Shown here: positions 43,637-54,616 of the stretch, piece by piece
Position numbering within the stretch: position 1 is the stretch's first letter
How the letters are laid out: every line of letters starts with the position of its first letter
From: Xanthobacteraceae bacterium
Lineage (GTDB): Bacteria > Pseudomonadota > Alphaproteobacteria > Rhizobiales > Xanthobacteraceae
DNA: 64,000 nucleotides
Assembly (NCBI GenBank): GCA_031291445.1
Contig: JARLJA010000065.1
Span: 1 to 64,000, forward strand
Reading direction: 5' to 3'
Notes under the pieces: model-generated
Databases searched by the model: none
What the model was told of the DNA's origin: nothing
What the model saw: only the letters and a program-made list of their open reading frames with translations
Position numbers and translations under genes: made by a program

Positions 43637-44608
43637 CTAGCTCCGCCCCCTCCGGCCCCGACGGCCCGGCATCCGATCCTTCGAGGGGGGCAAGCCAAAC
43701 GCAGCCCGGTAGACCTTCGCAAAATGACTGGCATTGAGGAAGCCGCATTCGGCACCGATTTGAACCACCGGCAGACCGGTCTGCCGCAACAGGACCCGCG
43801 CGCGCGCCAGGCGCAGCGAGCCGTAGTGCTGATCGATCGTGACGCCGAGGTGTTTGGCGAACAGCCGCTCGAGTTGGCGAACCGATACATTGGCGGTCCG
43901 GGCCAGCGCCTGTCGCGGCAGCGGACTGCTCAATTGCCGCTCCATGGCGCCGATCGCCAGAAGCAGACTCCTGCTGTTGGTTCCGACCCGCTCCGGCAGC
44001 GATATCCGCTGGGTGCTGTCGCCGAGGCGCACCGCCGTCTGCAGGTACCAGTCGCTCACCCGCGCGGCCAGCGCCTGACCGTGATCGCGGCGAATGATCG
44101 CGTGCATCATGTCGAGGGCGGCGACGCCGCCGCCGCAGGTGAGCCGGCCGCGATCGATCTCGAACAGCGTCCGGGTGGACACGAGGTGCGGAAACGCCTC
44201 GGTGAAAGCCGGCAGATGCTCCCAGTGGATGGTGCATCGTACGCCGTCGAGGATCCCGGCCCTCGCCAGGATGAAGGGGCCGCCCGACACGCCTCCGACC
44301 GCGCAGCCGGTCCGCGCAAGCCGCCTGAGCCAGGCGATGGCCTTGCCGTCGTCGAACGCCGCCGGATTGCCGCCGGCGCAGACGATCACGGTGTCGAACC
44401 GCTCCTTGTCGAAGATGGTGTGATCGGCGGCCACCGACAGGCCGTTCGACGCCACGATCACTGCTGCGCCGGTCGAGACATGAAACCACTGGTACAGCGT
44501 CCGCCCGGCGAGAATATTCGCGGCGCGCAGGGGCTCGATCGCCGACGCATAGGACATCAGCGCAAAATCGTCGATCAGCAGAAAGCCGAAGCGGTGCGGC
44601 GCAGGCAT
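43637..44608 (-). CDS. GlxA/GbdR-type AraC regulator with DJ-1/PfpI-like domain
   Basis: 323 aa. The N-terminal 190 residues are a class I amidotransferase-like (DJ-1/PfpI) ligand domain (FGFLLIDDFALMSYASAIEP; GCAVGGVSGGPFILARAGIL, lacking the nucleophilic Cys). The C-terminus has the AraC double HTH (ALARTANVSVRQLERLFAKH and VQIGAECGFLNASHFAKVYR). GbdR of Pseudomonas, of this build, senses glycine betaine or dimethylglycine and activates sarcosine catabolism. This gene is divergent from soxBDAG with a 98-bp gap, so the same role is likely. Confidence 0.85.
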   Translation of the reverse strand: MPAPHRFGFLLIDDFALMSYASAIEPLRAANILAGRTLYQWFHVSTGAAVIVASNGLSVAADHTIFDKERFDTVIVCAGGNPAAFDDGKAIAWLRRLARTGCAVGGVSGGPFILARAGILDGVRCTIHWEHLPAFTEAFPHLVSTRTLFEIDRGRLTCGGGVAALDMMHAIIRRDHGQALAARVSDWYLQTAVRLGDSTQRISLPERVGTNSRSLLLAIGAMERQLSSPLPRQALARTANVSVRQLERLFAKHLGVTIDQHYGSLRLARARVLLRQTGLPVVQIGAECGFLNASHFAKVYRAAFGLPPSKDRMPGRRGRRGRS

Positions 44609-44706
44609 GACCTTGTCGCAATCAGAACATTGAACGTCGCTTATGGCATATATCCGGTTTCGGTTCCGGGCGAAAGTCGCTCTGTCGAACCGCCCGGTGC
44701 CGCTTC

Positions 44707-45957
44707 ATGCGCTATTCACTGCTGTCCCTGCTCGCCAACGCCGTCTCGGGCCACAAGGCCTGGAAACCGCAGTGGCGGGACGCCGCGCCGCAGTCGGCCT
44801 ACGACGTGGTGATCGTCGGCGGCGGCGGCCACGGGCTGGCAACGGCCTACTATCTGGCCAAGGAACACGGTATCACCAATGTGGCCGTGCTCGAGAAGGG
44901 CTGGATCGGCGGCGGCAACGTCGGGCGCAACACCACCATCATCCGCTCCAACTACCTGCTGCACGGCAACATTCCCCTCTACGAGCTGTCGATGCAGCTG
45001 TGGGAGAAGCTGGAGCAGGACCTCAACTACAACGCCATGATCAGCCAGCGCGGCGTGCTGAACCTCTTTCACTCGGACGGCCAGCGCGACGCCTATGCGC
45101 GCCGCGGCAACGCCATGCGGATTCACGGGGTCGATGCCGAACTGCTCGACCGGGAGGGCGTGCGCAAGCTCTACCCGTTCCTCAATTTCGATGCCGCGCG
45201 ATTTCCCATTCAGGGCGGCCTGTTGCAGCGGCGCGGCGGCACCGCGCGCCATGACGCGGTTGCGTGGGGCTACGCGCGCGGCGCCAGCGACCGCGGCGTC
45301 GACATCGTCCAGAACTGCGAAGTGACCGGGTTCACCATCGCGGACGGCCGCGTGACCGGCGTTCGGACCTCCCGCGGCGAGATTCGCGCCAGGAAGGTTG
45401 CGATCGCGGTTGCCGGCAGCAGCTCCCGGGTCGCCGCCATGGCTTCGTTCCGGCTGCCGATCGAGAGCCACGTTCTCCAGGCCTTCGTCTCGGAAGGGCT
45501 GAAGCCGATCATTCCGGGCGTCATCACCTTCGGCGCCGGCCACTTCTACATCAGCCAGTCGGACAAGGGCGGCCTGGTGTTCGGGGGCGATATCGACGGC
45601 TACAATTCCTATGCCCAACGCGGCAACCTGCCCTGTGTCGAGGATGTCTGCGAGGGCGGCATGGCGCTGATGCCCGCAATCGGCCGGGCGCGGGTGTTGC
45701 GCAGCTGGGCAGGGCTCGTGGACATGTCGATGGACGGGTCGCCCATCATCGATCGAGCCCCGGTCGACGGCCTCTTCGTCAACGCTGGATGGTGCTATGG
45801 CGGCTTCAAGGCCACGCCCGGATCCGGGTTCGTCTTCGCCCATCTGATTGCGCGCGATGCGCCCCACCCGGCGGCGACTCGGTTCCGGCTGGACCGGTTT
45901 CGCACCGGCAACATCATCGACGAAAAGGGCCAGGGCGCCCAACCCAACCTTCATTGA
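44707..45957 (+). CDS. soxB: Sarcosine oxidase beta subunit (or N-methylglutamate dehydrogenase homologue)
   Basis: 416 aa. Flavoprotein subunit of heterotetrameric sarcosine oxidase. FAD site YDVVIVGGGGHGLATAYYLA near residue 37; GGNVGRNTTIIRSNYLL; RRGGTARHDAVAWGYARG, whose His corresponds to the covalent FMN site in the family; C-terminal VDGLFVNAGWCYGGFKATPG typical of DAO-family oxidases. Oxidises sarcosine to glycine and a folate-bound C1 unit. The paralogous N-methylglutamate dehydrogenase has the same four-subunit build; see the finding on that pathway. Confidence 0.9.
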   Translation: MRYSLLSLLANAVSGHKAWKPQWRDAAPQSAYDVVIVGGGGHGLATAYYLAKEHGITNVAVLEKGWIGGGNVGRNTTIIRSNYLLHGNIPLYELSMQLWEKLEQDLNYNAMISQRGVLNLFHSDGQRDAYARRGNAMRIHGVDAELLDREGVRKLYPFLNFDAARFPIQGGLLQRRGGTARHDAVAWGYARGASDRGVDIVQNCEVTGFTIADGRVTGVRTSRGEIRARKVAIAVAGSSSRVAAMASFRLPIESHVLQAFVSEGLKPIIPGVITFGAGHFYISQSDKGGLVFGGDIDGYNSYAQRGNLPCVEDVCEGGMALMPAIGRARVLRSWAGLVDMSMDGSPIIDRAPVDGLFVNAGWCYGGFKATPGSGFVFAHLIARDAPHPAATRFRLDRFRTGNIIDEKGQGAQPNLH

Positions 45958-45963
45958 GGCGCC

Positions 45964-46239
45964 ATGCGTATCCCCTGCCCGTTTTGCGGACCACGTGACG
46001 CGGCCGAATTCAGCTATCTCGGCGATGCGAGCGTCCGACGCCCCGACAGTTCGGTGCCCGGCGACGGCCTCGACGCGGCCATGCAGGTCTATGTCTACAT
46101 TCGCGACAATCCGGCGGGCCCGCTGAAGGAGTACTGGTACCACGGCGCCGGTTGCCACAGCTGGCTGGTCGTCGACCGCGATACGCGGACCCACGAGATC
46201 ACCGGCGCGGCCGAGGCGCATTCCGGAGCCGTGTCATGA
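45964..46239 (+). CDS. soxD: Sarcosine oxidase delta subunit
   Basis: 91 aa. Small zinc-binding subunit: CPFCGPRDAAEFSYLGDAS at the N-terminus and WYHGAGCHSWLVVDRDTRT in the middle supply the Cys-Cys-His-Cys zinc ligands of the family. Starts 6 bp after soxB and overlaps soxA by 4 bp (ATGA). Confidence 0.93.
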   Translation: MRIPCPFCGPRDAAEFSYLGDASVRRPDSSVPGDGLDAAMQVYVYIRDNPAGPLKEYWYHGAGCHSWLVVDRDTRTHEITGAAEAHSGAVS

Positions 46240-49202
46240 CGCAAGCGCAGCGACTCGCCGCGGGCGGGCTGGTCGACCGCTCGACCCCGGTGTCCTTCAG
46301 CTTCGACGGCAAGCCCTTCACAGGATTCGCCGGCGACACGCTCGCGTCGGCGCTGCTGGCGAACGGCGTGCGGCTGGTCGGCCGGTCGTTCAAATATCAT
46401 CGTCCGCGGGGAATCTTTTCCGCAGGGCCTGAGGAACCCAACGCGCTGGTCGAGCTGCGCGCCGGAGCGCGGCGCGAACCGAACACCAAGGCGACCTGCG
46501 TGGAGCTCTATGACGGCCTGAGTGCCGAAAGCCAGAACCGCTGGCCTTCGCTCGCCTTCGATCTGCACGCCGTCAATCAGTTCGCGAGCCCGCTGCTGGT
46601 GGCCGGCTTCTACTACAAGACCTTCATGTGGCCGTCGGCCTTCTGGGAGCGGCTGTACGAACCGGCGATCCGCCGCGCAGCCGGTCTCGGCCGCCTCAGC
46701 GGCGAAAGCGACCCCGACAGCTACGAAAAGGCCACGGCGTTCTGCGATCTCCTCGTGATCGGCGCCGGCCCGGCGGGACTTGCCGCGGCTTTGGTCGCCG
46801 GACGGGCGGGCGTCCGGGTGATCCTCGCCGAGAGCGATTTCGTGCTCGGGGGGCGGCTGAATTGCGAGACCCACGAGATCGACGGCGCGCCGGGATCGGC
46901 GTGGGCGAGGCAGGCCGAGGACGAGCTTGCAACGCTGCCCAACGTCCGCATCATGCGCCGTACGTCGGTGTTCGGTGTCTATGACGGCGAGTGTGGCGCG
47001 ATCGAACGCGTCGCCGACCACATGCCAGCGCCGCCCGAACATGCGCCGCGCCAGCGATTGTGGAAGATCGTCGCCCGCCAGACCATTCTGGCGACCGGCG
47101 CCGTGGAACGCTCGATCGTATTCGGCGGCAACGACAGGCCCGGGGTCATGCTCGGCTCGGCGATGCGGACTTACGTCAACCGCTTCGCCGCCGCGCCGGG
47201 GCGGCGTATTGCCGTCTTCACCACCGGCGACGACGGCTGGCGCACCGCCCGCGATCTCAGGACCGCCGGCCTGTCGGTGGAATGCGTCGTCGATACCCGC
47301 CACACGATCGCCCCCGACGTCCTGTCGCTGACCGGCGACACCGCCGTGTATCTCGGCAGCCACGTGGTCGACGCGTTCGGCGGTCACGGCCTGAGATCCA
47401 TTGATATCAGGGACGCTGGAGGGATCCGGAAACGGGTCGCGGTCGACGCGCTCGCCGTCTCGGGCGGCTGGAACCCGGATGTCGCGCTGGCCACGCATCT
47501 CGGCGCGAGCCCGACCTGGTCGGACGCCAAGGCGGCGTTCCTGGCGACCGAACCACCCCGGAGCATGGCCCTCGCCGGTGCCGCAGCGGGACATTGGACC
47601 CTTGCCGAGGCCCTCCACGACGGAGGAACGCTGGGGATGGACGCCGCGACACGCTACGGCCATCCGCAGCTGGCGCAGCCGCGCTTCCGCACCAGCGACG
47701 AGGCCACCGAGGTGCAGGCCTGCTGGCATGTCGGCGGCGCCCGCAGCAAGGCCTTCGTCGACCTCCAGAACGACGTCACCGACAGGGACATTGCGCTGGC
47801 GGCGCGGGAGGGCTTCCGGTCGGTCGAACATCTCAAGCGCTACACCACGCTCGGCATGGCAACCGACCAGGGCCGAACGTCGAATGTCGGCGGTCTCGCC
47901 ATCATGGCCGAACTCACCGGGCGAACGATCGCCGAGACCGGTACCACGCGAGCCCGGCCACCACACATACCGGTCGCGATCGGCGCGTTCGCGGGGCTGC
48001 ACCGGGACACCCATTTCAAGCCGACCCGGCTCACGTCGGGACATCAATGGGCCACCGGCCAGGGCGCCACCTTTGTCGACGCCGGACAATGGCTGCGGGC
48101 GCAATGGTTCGCCCGGCCCGGCGAGACCGACTGGCTGCAGAGCGTGACGCGCGAGGTCCGGACGGTGCGCTCCGCTGTCGGGGTCTGCGATGTCTCGACC
48201 CTCGGCAAGATCGCGCTGACGGGGCCGGACGTCGGCACATTCCTCGACCGGATCTACATCAACACGTTCTCGACCCTCGACGTCGGCAAGGTGCGCTACG
48301 GCGTGATGCTGCGCGAGGACGGCTTCGTGATGGACGACGGCACGACGGCGCGGCTCGCGCCGGATCACTGGATGATGTCGACCACCACCGCGAACGCCGC
48401 CAAGGTGATGCAACACCTGGAGTTCTGTCACCAGGTGCTGTGGCCCGAGCTCGACGTCCAGATGGTGTCGGTGACCGAACAGTGGGCGCAATATGCGGTC
48501 GCCGGCCCCCGCTCACGGGCGCTGCTGCAGCAGCTGCTGGGGACTGTCGCCGACCTCTCCAACGAGGCCTTCCCCTATCTCGCCTGCCGGGAATTCCGCT
48601 GCGGATCGCTTCCCGTGCGACTCTATCGCATCTCCTTCTCCGGCGAGCTCGCCTATGAAATCGCCGTGCCGGCCAACTACGGCGACGCGCTCGCGCAGGC
48701 CCTGATCGACGCCGGCCGCGACCTCGGCGTCGCGCCCTACGGCACGGAAGCGCTGTCGGTGATGCGGATCGAGAAGGGCCATGTCGCCGGCAACGAGATC
48801 AACGGCCAGACGATCGCCAGTGACCTCGGGCTCGGCCGGATGATGTCGACCAGGAAGGACTATGTCGGCCGCGTCATGGCCGCGCGCCCCGCGCTGGTGG
48901 ACTCCAAGCGACCGAGCCTGGTCGGATTGAAGCCGGTCGATCCGGCGGCGCGGCTGCGCGCCGGCGCGCATTTCGTCGCGCGCGGCGTCCCGGCCTCGCC
49001 TGAAACGGACGATGGCTACATGACCTCGACGGCGTTCAGCCCGACGCTCGGCCACTGGATCGGGCTCGGCCTGCTCGCCGACGGCCCGCGGCGCACCGGG
49101 GAGCGTCTGCGCGCCTACGATCCCGTCCGCGCCGGCGACGTCGACGTCGAGGTCGTGCCGCCGGTGTTCGTCGATCCGAAAGGGGAGCGTCTGCGTGCTT
49201 AA
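46236..49202 (+). CDS. soxA: Sarcosine oxidase alpha subunit
   Basis: 988 aa, the usual size. N-terminal ferredoxin-like domain with GRSFKYHRPRGIFSAGPEEP; then an NAD(P)/FAD Rossmann part beginning CDLLVIGAGPAGLAAALVAG near residue 168; the C-terminal 370 residues are a GcvT-like tetrahydrofolate domain (FVDAGQWLRAQWF; GVCDVSTLGKIALTGPD; FSGELAYEIAVPANYGDALA). This domain converts the imine to 5,10-methylene-THF. ATG 46236 overlaps the soxD stop. Confidence 0.92.
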   Translation: MTQAQRLAAGGLVDRSTPVSFSFDGKPFTGFAGDTLASALLANGVRLVGRSFKYHRPRGIFSAGPEEPNALVELRAGARREPNTKATCVELYDGLSAESQNRWPSLAFDLHAVNQFASPLLVAGFYYKTFMWPSAFWERLYEPAIRRAAGLGRLSGESDPDSYEKATAFCDLLVIGAGPAGLAAALVAGRAGVRVILAESDFVLGGRLNCETHEIDGAPGSAWARQAEDELATLPNVRIMRRTSVFGVYDGECGAIERVADHMPAPPEHAPRQRLWKIVARQTILATGAVERSIVFGGNDRPGVMLGSAMRTYVNRFAAAPGRRIAVFTTGDDGWRTARDLRTAGLSVECVVDTRHTIAPDVLSLTGDTAVYLGSHVVDAFGGHGLRSIDIRDAGGIRKRVAVDALAVSGGWNPDVALATHLGASPTWSDAKAAFLATEPPRSMALAGAAAGHWTLAEALHDGGTLGMDAATRYGHPQLAQPRFRTSDEATEVQACWHVGGARSKAFVDLQNDVTDRDIALAAREGFRSVEHLKRYTTLGMATDQGRTSNVGGLAIMAELTGRTIAETGTTRARPPHIPVAIGAFAGLHRDTHFKPTRLTSGHQWATGQGATFVDAGQWLRAQWFARPGETDWLQSVTREVRTVRSAVGVCDVSTLGKIALTGPDVGTFLDRIYINTFSTLDVGKVRYGVMLREDGFVMDDGTTARLAPDHWMMSTTTANAAKVMQHLEFCHQVLWPELDVQMVSVTEQWAQYAVAGPRSRALLQQLLGTVADLSNEAFPYLACREFRCGSLPVRLYRISFSGELAYEIAVPANYGDALAQALIDAGRDLGVAPYGTEALSVMRIEKGHVAGNEINGQTIASDLGLGRMMSTRKDYVGRVMAARPALVDSKRPSLVGLKPVDPAARLRAGAHFVARGVPASPETDDGYMTSTAFSPTLGHWIGLGLLADGPRRTGERLRAYDPVRAGDVDVEVVPPVFVDPKGERLRA

Positions 49203-49785
49203 TCTCGCCAGCAAAAGCGCATTCGCGACGCTGCGGTCGGCGTCTTCCGGCAAGGGCGTGGTCGCGGCTCAAAGGGTCGGCATGGCGGTCGCGACCGTGA
49301 TGGTTCGACGCGGCAGGGCCGCCGCGCTTGCCGACACGGTCAGGACCCAGTTCGGGATCGAGTTGCCGACCGGACCGCACTGGACCGCCGCGAACGGCAC
49401 GATGTTCCTCGGCGTCGGGCCCGGCAAATGGCTGGTGATCAACGACGCGCAGAACTCGGCGTTCGTGCAGGAGCTCGAAGACAAGCTCCAGGGACTTGCA
49501 TCGGTGGTCGAGCAGTCGGGCGGACTTGGCATTCTGCGCCTCACCGGCCCGGCGCTCCACGAAACCCTCGAGAAGGGCGTCCAGATCGACCTCGCGCCGG
49601 CCGCCTTCCCGCCGGGCTCCGTCGCCGTCACCAGCATTGCGCACGTCGGCGCAACGCTTTGGAAACTCGACGACGCGCCAATCTTCGAGATCGCCGTGGC
49701 CCGCAGTCTGTCGACGAGCTTCTTTCACTGGCTGGACGCATCGGCCTCGGCGCGCGGCCTGTCGACCGACGATCGACCAGACTAA
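49195..49785 (+). CDS. soxG: Sarcosine oxidase gamma subunit
   Basis: 196 aa from GTG 49195, with AAAGGGGAG ending 7 nt upstream and an 8-bp overlap with soxA. GcvT-like small subunit: [39 protein letters not shown] and a C-terminal [20 protein letters not shown] typical of SoxG. Completes soxBDAG. Confidence 0.87.
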   Translation: MLNLASKSAFATLRSASSGKGVVAAQRVGMAVATVMVRRGRAAALADTVRTQFGIELPTGPHWTAANGTMFLGVGPGKWLVINDAQNSAFVQELEDKLQGLASVVEQSGGLGILRLTGPALHETLEKGVQIDLAPAAFPPGSVAVTSIAHVGATLWKLDDAPIFEIAVARSLSTSFFHWLDASASARGLSTDDRPD

Positions 49786-49822
49786 CTCTCCATCCATGTC
49801 TCGTGCCGAACGGAACCGCATC

Positions 49823-50680
49823 ATGTCCGCCGACATCGTCCTGACCCTCTCCTGCCCCGATCGCCCGGGGATCGTCGCCGACGTCAGCAGGCATCTTTAC
49901 GAAGCCGGCTGCAACATCCTGGAAGCGCACCAATACAACGATCCCGAAACGGCGCTGTTCTTCATGCGGGTCCGCTTCGCCATCCTCGCAGACAAGCCTC
50001 TCGATGCGCTATCCACTGAATTTGCCGACATCGCCACGCGGTTCAAGATGTCCTGGAGCATGCGACGAACGTCCGACCTGAAGCGCGTCGTTCTCATGGT
50101 CTCGAAGCTCGATCATTGCCTGGCCGATATCCTCTACCGGTGGCGCACCGGCGAACTGCAGATGACCGTCGCCGGCATCATCGCCAACCACCCCCGCGAG
50201 ACCTACGGGTATCTCGATCTCGACGGCATCCCGTTCCACTACCTGCCAATCTCGAAAACCACGAAGATGGAACAGGAGACGCAGGTTTGGGACGTGATCC
50301 AGCAGGCCGGCGCGGATCTCGTCGTGCTCGCCCGCTACATGCAGATCCTGTCGGACGGGCTCGCCGCCAAGCTCTCCGGAAAGTGCATCAACATTCACCA
50401 CTCCTTCCTGCCGGGCTTCAAGGGCGCCAAGCCCTATCACCAGGCCCACGTCCGCGGCGTCAAGCTGATCGGGGCGACCGCGCATTACGTCACCGCCGAC
50501 CTCGACGAAGGTCCGATCATCGAACAGGACGTCGAGCGCATCAGCCACCAGGACACGCCGGACGATCTCATCCGCAAGGGACGGGAAATCGAGCGCCGGG
50601 TGCTGGCGCGCGCCATCGCCTGGCACCTCAGCGACCGTGTCATCACCAACGGCGCGAAGACCGTCGTCTTCAAGGACTGA
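49823..50680 (+). CDS. purU: Formyltetrahydrofolate deformylase
   Basis: 285 aa from ATG 49823; ATG 49796 is an alternative. An N-terminal ACT domain ([20 protein letters not shown], then [20 protein letters not shown]) precedes the formyltransferase-like hydrolase with [20 protein letters not shown] and the catalytic Asp of [20 protein letters not shown]. Releases formate and THF from 10-formyl-THF. Downstream of soxG (37 bp), where it recycles folate loaded with C1 by the oxidase, a pairing common in sarcosine operons. Confidence 0.92.
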   Translation: MSADIVLTLSCPDRPGIVADVSRHLYEAGCNILEAHQYNDPETALFFMRVRFAILADKPLDALSTEFADIATRFKMSWSMRRTSDLKRVVLMVSKLDHCLADILYRWRTGELQMTVAGIIANHPRETYGYLDLDGIPFHYLPISKTTKMEQETQVWDVIQQAGADLVVLARYMQILSDGLAAKLSGKCINIHHSFLPGFKGAKPYHQAHVRGVKLIGATAHYVTADLDEGPIIEQDVERISHQDTPDDLIRKGREIERRVLARAIAWHLSDRVITNGAKTVVFKD

Positions 50681-50713
50681 GCCGCCGCCCCACCCGAGCC
50701 CCTCCGCCGGCCG

Positions 50714-51568
50714 TCATTTGCGGCGCCGCGCCAGATCGACACCAAGGGTCGAGCAGGCCGCGACGTGAAATGCCGCCTCGATGCCCCGGCCGAGCGCGCC
50801 ACCATCGGGCGCCAGCAGCCGCATCACCATGCCGGCCTGGTTCGGCGCCACCGACGCGCCGGCCAGACAGCCGCAGCGGTCCGCCGCGTTCTCGAACTCT
50901 TCCGGACCAGGCAGACGATCAGGGCGCGCCACGATAAATACCGTCGCGGCGGCATTCATGCCGCCCAGCGCGCCACTGCGCATCGCCATCTCGTCGCCGT
51001 CGACGCTGCCGTGGTCCGAGACCAGAAGCCGGCCATCGGGCCGCAGGATCCGCGTCGAAGCCGAGTAACGCGCGAAGGCCCGGTCGCGCTCGCGCGGATC
51101 GTGAACGGCAAATCCATCCGCCAGGATCAGCACGCCGTCCTCGGCAACGCTGGCCGTCGCGCCCAGCGACAGCCGGGCGCCGGGAAACATAATGTAGGGG
51201 TCGTTCACGATCGCGCAGAAGGCGCCGGCGCCGACCGTCACGGTGAGCCGCTGGATCGCGCCGGTGCCGCGCCCGTCATGAACCACGGTCGATGCCTGGG
51301 TGGTGATGTTGACGGCGGCGTTGGCGTCCACAGCGACGTCGAGCCCGAGCCGATCGTCGGCATAGACACCACCCGACGCCGATTGCAGGTAGAGCGTCAG
51401 CAGATCCGGCCGTGCCTTGTCGAGGTAGAAGCCGCGGGTGATATGCAGCGGATAGCCCACGTGCTGACGACGCAGCGTGGTGCGCCCGCCGGCGACGTCG
51501 AAGGCCAGGCGGGCCTCGACCTCGCGGCCCGCCTCAGGCACGGAACAGGACAGCGGCAACGATCGCAT
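50714..51568 (-). CDS. ureD: Urease accessory protein UreD
   Basis: 284 aa from ATG 51568, overlapping ureG by 35 bp; a GTG near 51541 is an alternative. UreD (UreH) scaffolds the UreF-UreG complex on apo-urease during nickel insertion. Landmarks: [80 protein letters not shown]. Last gene of the urease operon, convergent with purU (33-bp gap). Confidence 0.9.
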   Translation of the reverse strand: MRSLPLSCSVPEAGREVEARLAFDVAGGRTTLRRQHVGYPLHITRGFYLDKARPDLLTLYLQSASGGVYADDRLGLDVAVDANAAVNITTQASTVVHDGRGTGAIQRLTVTVGAGAFCAIVNDPYIMFPGARLSLGATASVAEDGVLILADGFAVHDPRERDRAFARYSASTRILRPDGRLLVSDHGSVDGDEMAMRSGALGGMNAAATVFIVARPDRLPGPEEFENAADRCGCLAGASVAPNQAGMVMRLLAPDGGALGRGIEAAFHVAACSTLGVDLARRRK

Positions 51569-52190
51569 CGGCAACCGCCTCGACCCCTTCCCCGGACCGC
51601 GCGTTGGTCGCAATCACGGGGCGGCCGTCGCGGACACGCAGCGCATCCTTCAGCATTGGCTCGAGAACCACCCCGACATGGGGCGCGAGATCGACCTTGT
51701 TGACCACGAGCAGGTCGCAGCGCAACAAGCCGGGTCCCTTCTTGCGCGGGATATCGTCGCCGCCGGCGACGTCGATCACGAACATCCACCAGTCGACGAG
51801 TTCGAGCGAGAACGTCGAGGCGAGATTGTCGCCGCCGGACTCGAACAGGACGAGTTCGAGGCCGACGAACTTCGCCTCGAGATCGTCGCCGGCGGCGATG
51901 TTGAGGGTCGGGTCCTCGCGGATCACGGTATGGGGGCAGGCGCCCGCCTCGACCGCGGACACCCGCTCCGGATCGATCAGGCCGGAACGCCGAATCCGCT
52001 CGGCATCCTCCCTGGTCACCAGATCGTTGGTCACGATCGCGAAGTTGATGCCGCGGCGCTGCAGCACCGGAATGAGCGCCTCGATCAGGGCGGTCTTGCC
52101 CGAACCGACCGGACCGCCGATCCCGACCCGGGCCGCGACCGGCGCGGCGCCCGCGGGCTTGCCGCCCTCGAGCGGTTTGGCGTCGAGCAT
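51534..52190 (-). CDS. ureG: Urease accessory GTPase UreG
   Basis: 218 aa from ATG 52190 (GAGGTGAGG upstream). SIMIBI-class GTPase delivering nickel: P-loop [40 protein letters not shown], the metal-binding Cys-Pro-His of [33 protein letters not shown], and guanine motif [13 protein letters not shown]. Starts 4 bp after ureC. Confidence 0.96.
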   Translation of the reverse strand: MLDAKPLEGGKPAGAAPVAARVGIGGPVGSGKTALIEALIPVLQRRGINFAIVTNDLVTREDAERIRRSGLIDPERVSAVEAGACPHTVIREDPTLNIAAGDDLEAKFVGLELVLFESGGDNLASTFSLELVDWWMFVIDVAGGDDIPRKKGPGLLRCDLLVVNKVDLAPHVGVVLEPMLKDALRVRDGRPVIATNARSGEGVEAVADAIVAAVLFRA

Positions 52191-52194
52191 CACC

Positions 52195-53904
52195 TCACCT
52201 CAGCATGTAGCGCCGCGCCAGCGGCAGCTCGCGCGCCGGCGCGCAGGTCGCGAGTTCGCCGTCGACGAAGACGTCGAAGGTTTCCGGGTCGACCGTGATT
52301 TTCGGGCAGGCGTCATTCCAGAGCATGTCCGCCTTCGACAGCTTGCGGGTGCCGCGGACCGGTAGCAGGCTCTTGGTCAGCCCCAGCGAGCCGGCCAGAT
52401 CGCGCGCGATGGCGCGGGGATGGACGAAGCAGGACGACAGGGCAGCGGACGCCCGGCCGAAGGCGCCCCATTGCGGGCGCATCAGGATCGGTTCGCAGGT
52501 CATCAGCGACGCGGCGCTGTCGCCCATCGCGCCCCAGGCGATGAAGCCGCCCTTGATCACCAGCTCGGGCTTGATGCCGAAGAACGCGGGTCGCCACACC
52601 ACGATATCCGCAATCTTGCCGGCCTCAAGCGAGCCGATGTGATCCGCGATGCCGAAGGTCCTGGCGGCATTGATGGTGTATTTGGCGATGTAGCGCCGGA
52701 TCCGGGCGTTGTCGCCGTAGCCCGCGCGCTCTTCCGGCAGCGCCCCGCGCTGGTCCTTCATCTTGGAGGCGAGCTGCCAGGTCCGGCAGATCACCTCGTG
52801 AATCCGGCCCATGCCCTGGCTGTCCGAACCCAGCATCGAAATCGCGCCGATGTCGTGCAGCACGTCTTCGGCGGCGATGGTCTGGGCCCGGATCCGGCTC
52901 TCGGCGAACGCGACATCCTCCGGAATCGCTGGATTGAGGTGGTGGCACACCATCGTCATGTCGAGGTGCTCGTCGAAGGTGTTCACCGTGTAGGGATTGG
53001 TCGGATTGGTCGACGACGGCAGGCAATGGCTCTCGCCGGCGACGCGAATGATGTCCGGCGCGTGGCCGCCGCCGGCCCCTTCGGTGTGATACATGTGGAT
53101 GGTGCGGCCGCCGATCGCCTCAAGCGTATTCTCGACAAATCCCGACTCGTTGAGCGTATCGGTGTGGATCTGGACCTGAAAGTCCTGGTCGTCCGCCACC
53201 CGCAGGCAGGTATCGATCGCCGCCGGCATCGAACCCCAGTCCTCGTGCAGCTTCAGGCCCATCACCCCGGTATCGAGCTGCTCCAGCATCGGCGCCTCGC
53301 GGTGCGAATTGCCCCGCCCCAGGAAGCCGAAATTCATCGGCCAGGCTTCGGCGGCCTGGAGCATCTTGCCGGTGTTGAACGGCCCGCCGGAATCGATGCC
53401 GACCGAGATCGGGCCGAGCGAGCCGCCGATCATGGTGGTGATTCCGCTCGCAAGCGCATGCTCGACGAGGCCGGCGCTGTCGAAATGCACGTGGACGTCG
53501 ATGGCGCCCGGCGTCGCGATCATGCCTTCGCAATTGCGCACCGTGGTGCCGGTCGACACCACCAGCCGCGGATCGACGCCGTCCATGGTCGCCGGGTTGC
53601 CCGCCTTGCCGATGCCGACGATGCGCCCGTGGCGGATGCCGAGATCGCCCTTCACGATTCCGAGCACCGGATCGATCACCAGCACGTTGCAGAGCAGGAA
53701 GTCGAGCGCGCCCTCGGCGCTGGTCAATCCCGCGAGGCCGATGCCGTCGCGCAGCGTCTTGCCGCCGCCGTGGATGCACTCCTCGCCATAGACGGCGTGG
53801 TCCTTCTCCACGACAGCCGTCAAAGACGTGTCGCCCAGCCGAACGGAATCGCCGGTGGTCGGGCCGTAGAGCGCGGCGTAGTGGCTCCTGTCGATCGTCA
53901 CCAT
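52195..53904 (-). CDS. ureC: Urease alpha (catalytic) subunit
   Basis: 569 aa, normal length. Hydrolyses urea to ammonia and carbamate with a dinickel centre. All key residues are visible: [14 protein letters not shown] (two His ligands), [14 protein letters not shown] (carbamylated Lys), [31 protein letters not shown], the flap His of [16 protein letters not shown], and the Asp ligand of [15 protein letters not shown]. Starts just after the ureAB stop (TGACATG). Confidence 0.97.
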   Translation of the reverse strand: MVTIDRSHYAALYGPTTGDSVRLGDTSLTAVVEKDHAVYGEECIHGGGKTLRDGIGLAGLTSAEGALDFLLCNVLVIDPVLGIVKGDLGIRHGRIVGIGKAGNPATMDGVDPRLVVSTGTTVRNCEGMIATPGAIDVHVHFDSAGLVEHALASGITTMIGGSLGPISVGIDSGGPFNTGKMLQAAEAWPMNFGFLGRGNSHREAPMLEQLDTGVMGLKLHEDWGSMPAAIDTCLRVADDQDFQVQIHTDTLNESGFVENTLEAIGGRTIHMYHTEGAGGGHAPDIIRVAGESHCLPSSTNPTNPYTVNTFDEHLDMTMVCHHLNPAIPEDVAFAESRIRAQTIAAEDVLHDIGAISMLGSDSQGMGRIHEVICRTWQLASKMKDQRGALPEERAGYGDNARIRRYIAKYTINAARTFGIADHIGSLEAGKIADIVVWRPAFFGIKPELVIKGGFIAWGAMGDSAASLMTCEPILMRPQWGAFGRASAALSSCFVHPRAIARDLAGSLGLTKSLLPVRGTRKLSKADMLWNDACPKITVDPETFDVFVDGELATCAPARELPLARRYMLR

Positions 53905-53905
53905 G

Positions 53906-54601
53906 TCAGGCCCCCTTGTAGCCGCGCGCCTTGGCCCGCGCCAACGCCGCGTCGCGAACGCCCTGATCCGAACTCACGCCGTCGGTCAGATTGTTGAGGC
54001 CGGTCAGTTCCTGGCGTCCGCCGAATTCAACCAGGGTGATCTGCTTGGATGAGCCCGGCTCGAAGCGCACGGCCGTGCCCGCTGGAATGTCGAGCCGCAT
54101 GCCGAACGCCGCGGCGCGATCGAATTCCAGCGCCTTGTTGACCTCGAAGAAATGATAGTGCGAGCCGATCTGGACCGGCCGGTCGCCGGTGTTGGTGGCG
54201 GTCAATTGCACCGTGCGGCGCCCGGCATTGAGATCGATCTGCCCGTCCTTCGCCGTGATCACGCCCGGCTGCTCCGGGTCGGCGGCCGCGCCTGGCGCCG
54301 GCCGGATCGGCTCGTGGACGGTGACCAGCTTGGTCCCGTCGGGAAAGACGCCTTCCACCTGGATGATCTGCATCATGGCGGCGATGCCCGGCAACACGTC
54401 GTCGGTGGTGAGAATGGTCGAGCCGTATCCGATCAGGTCGGCCACGGTTCTCCCCTCACGCGCACCCTCGAGGATCTCGTCGGTGATGATGGCGACCGCT
54501 TCGGGATAGTTGAGCTTGAGTCCCTTGGCGCGGCGTCGTCGCGACAGCTCCGCGGCGGTGAAGATGGTCAGTCGTTCGAGCTCCGTGGGCGTCAACAGCA
54601 T
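53906..54601 (-). CDS. ureAB: Fused urease gamma-beta subunit
   Basis: 231 aa. Residues 1-100 are UreA ([20 protein letters not shown], then [20 protein letters not shown] and [20 protein letters not shown]), and from about 125 the chain continues as UreB ([57 protein letters not shown]). The linker is Pro/Ala-rich. Most alphaproteobacteria have separate ureA and ureB; fusion is known from Helicobacter and some Rhizobiales. Confidence 0.95.
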   Translation of the reverse strand: MLLTPTELERLTIFTAAELSRRRRAKGLKLNYPEAVAIITDEILEGAREGRTVADLIGYGSTILTTDDVLPGIAAMMQIIQVEGVFPDGTKLVTVHEPIRPAPGAAADPEQPGVITAKDGQIDLNAGRRTVQLTATNTGDRPVQIGSHYHFFEVNKALEFDRAAAFGMRLDIPAGTAVRFEPGSSKQITLVEFGGRQELTGLNNLTDGVSSDQGVRDAALARAKARGYKGA

Positions 54602-54616
54602 CGATTTTCACCCCAT

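Noticed and set aside
46095-48491. 800-codon open frame antisense to soxA
   Set aside because: soxA is fully supported by domains and overlaps with soxD and soxG. The antisense product has shadow-type composition and no ribosome site.
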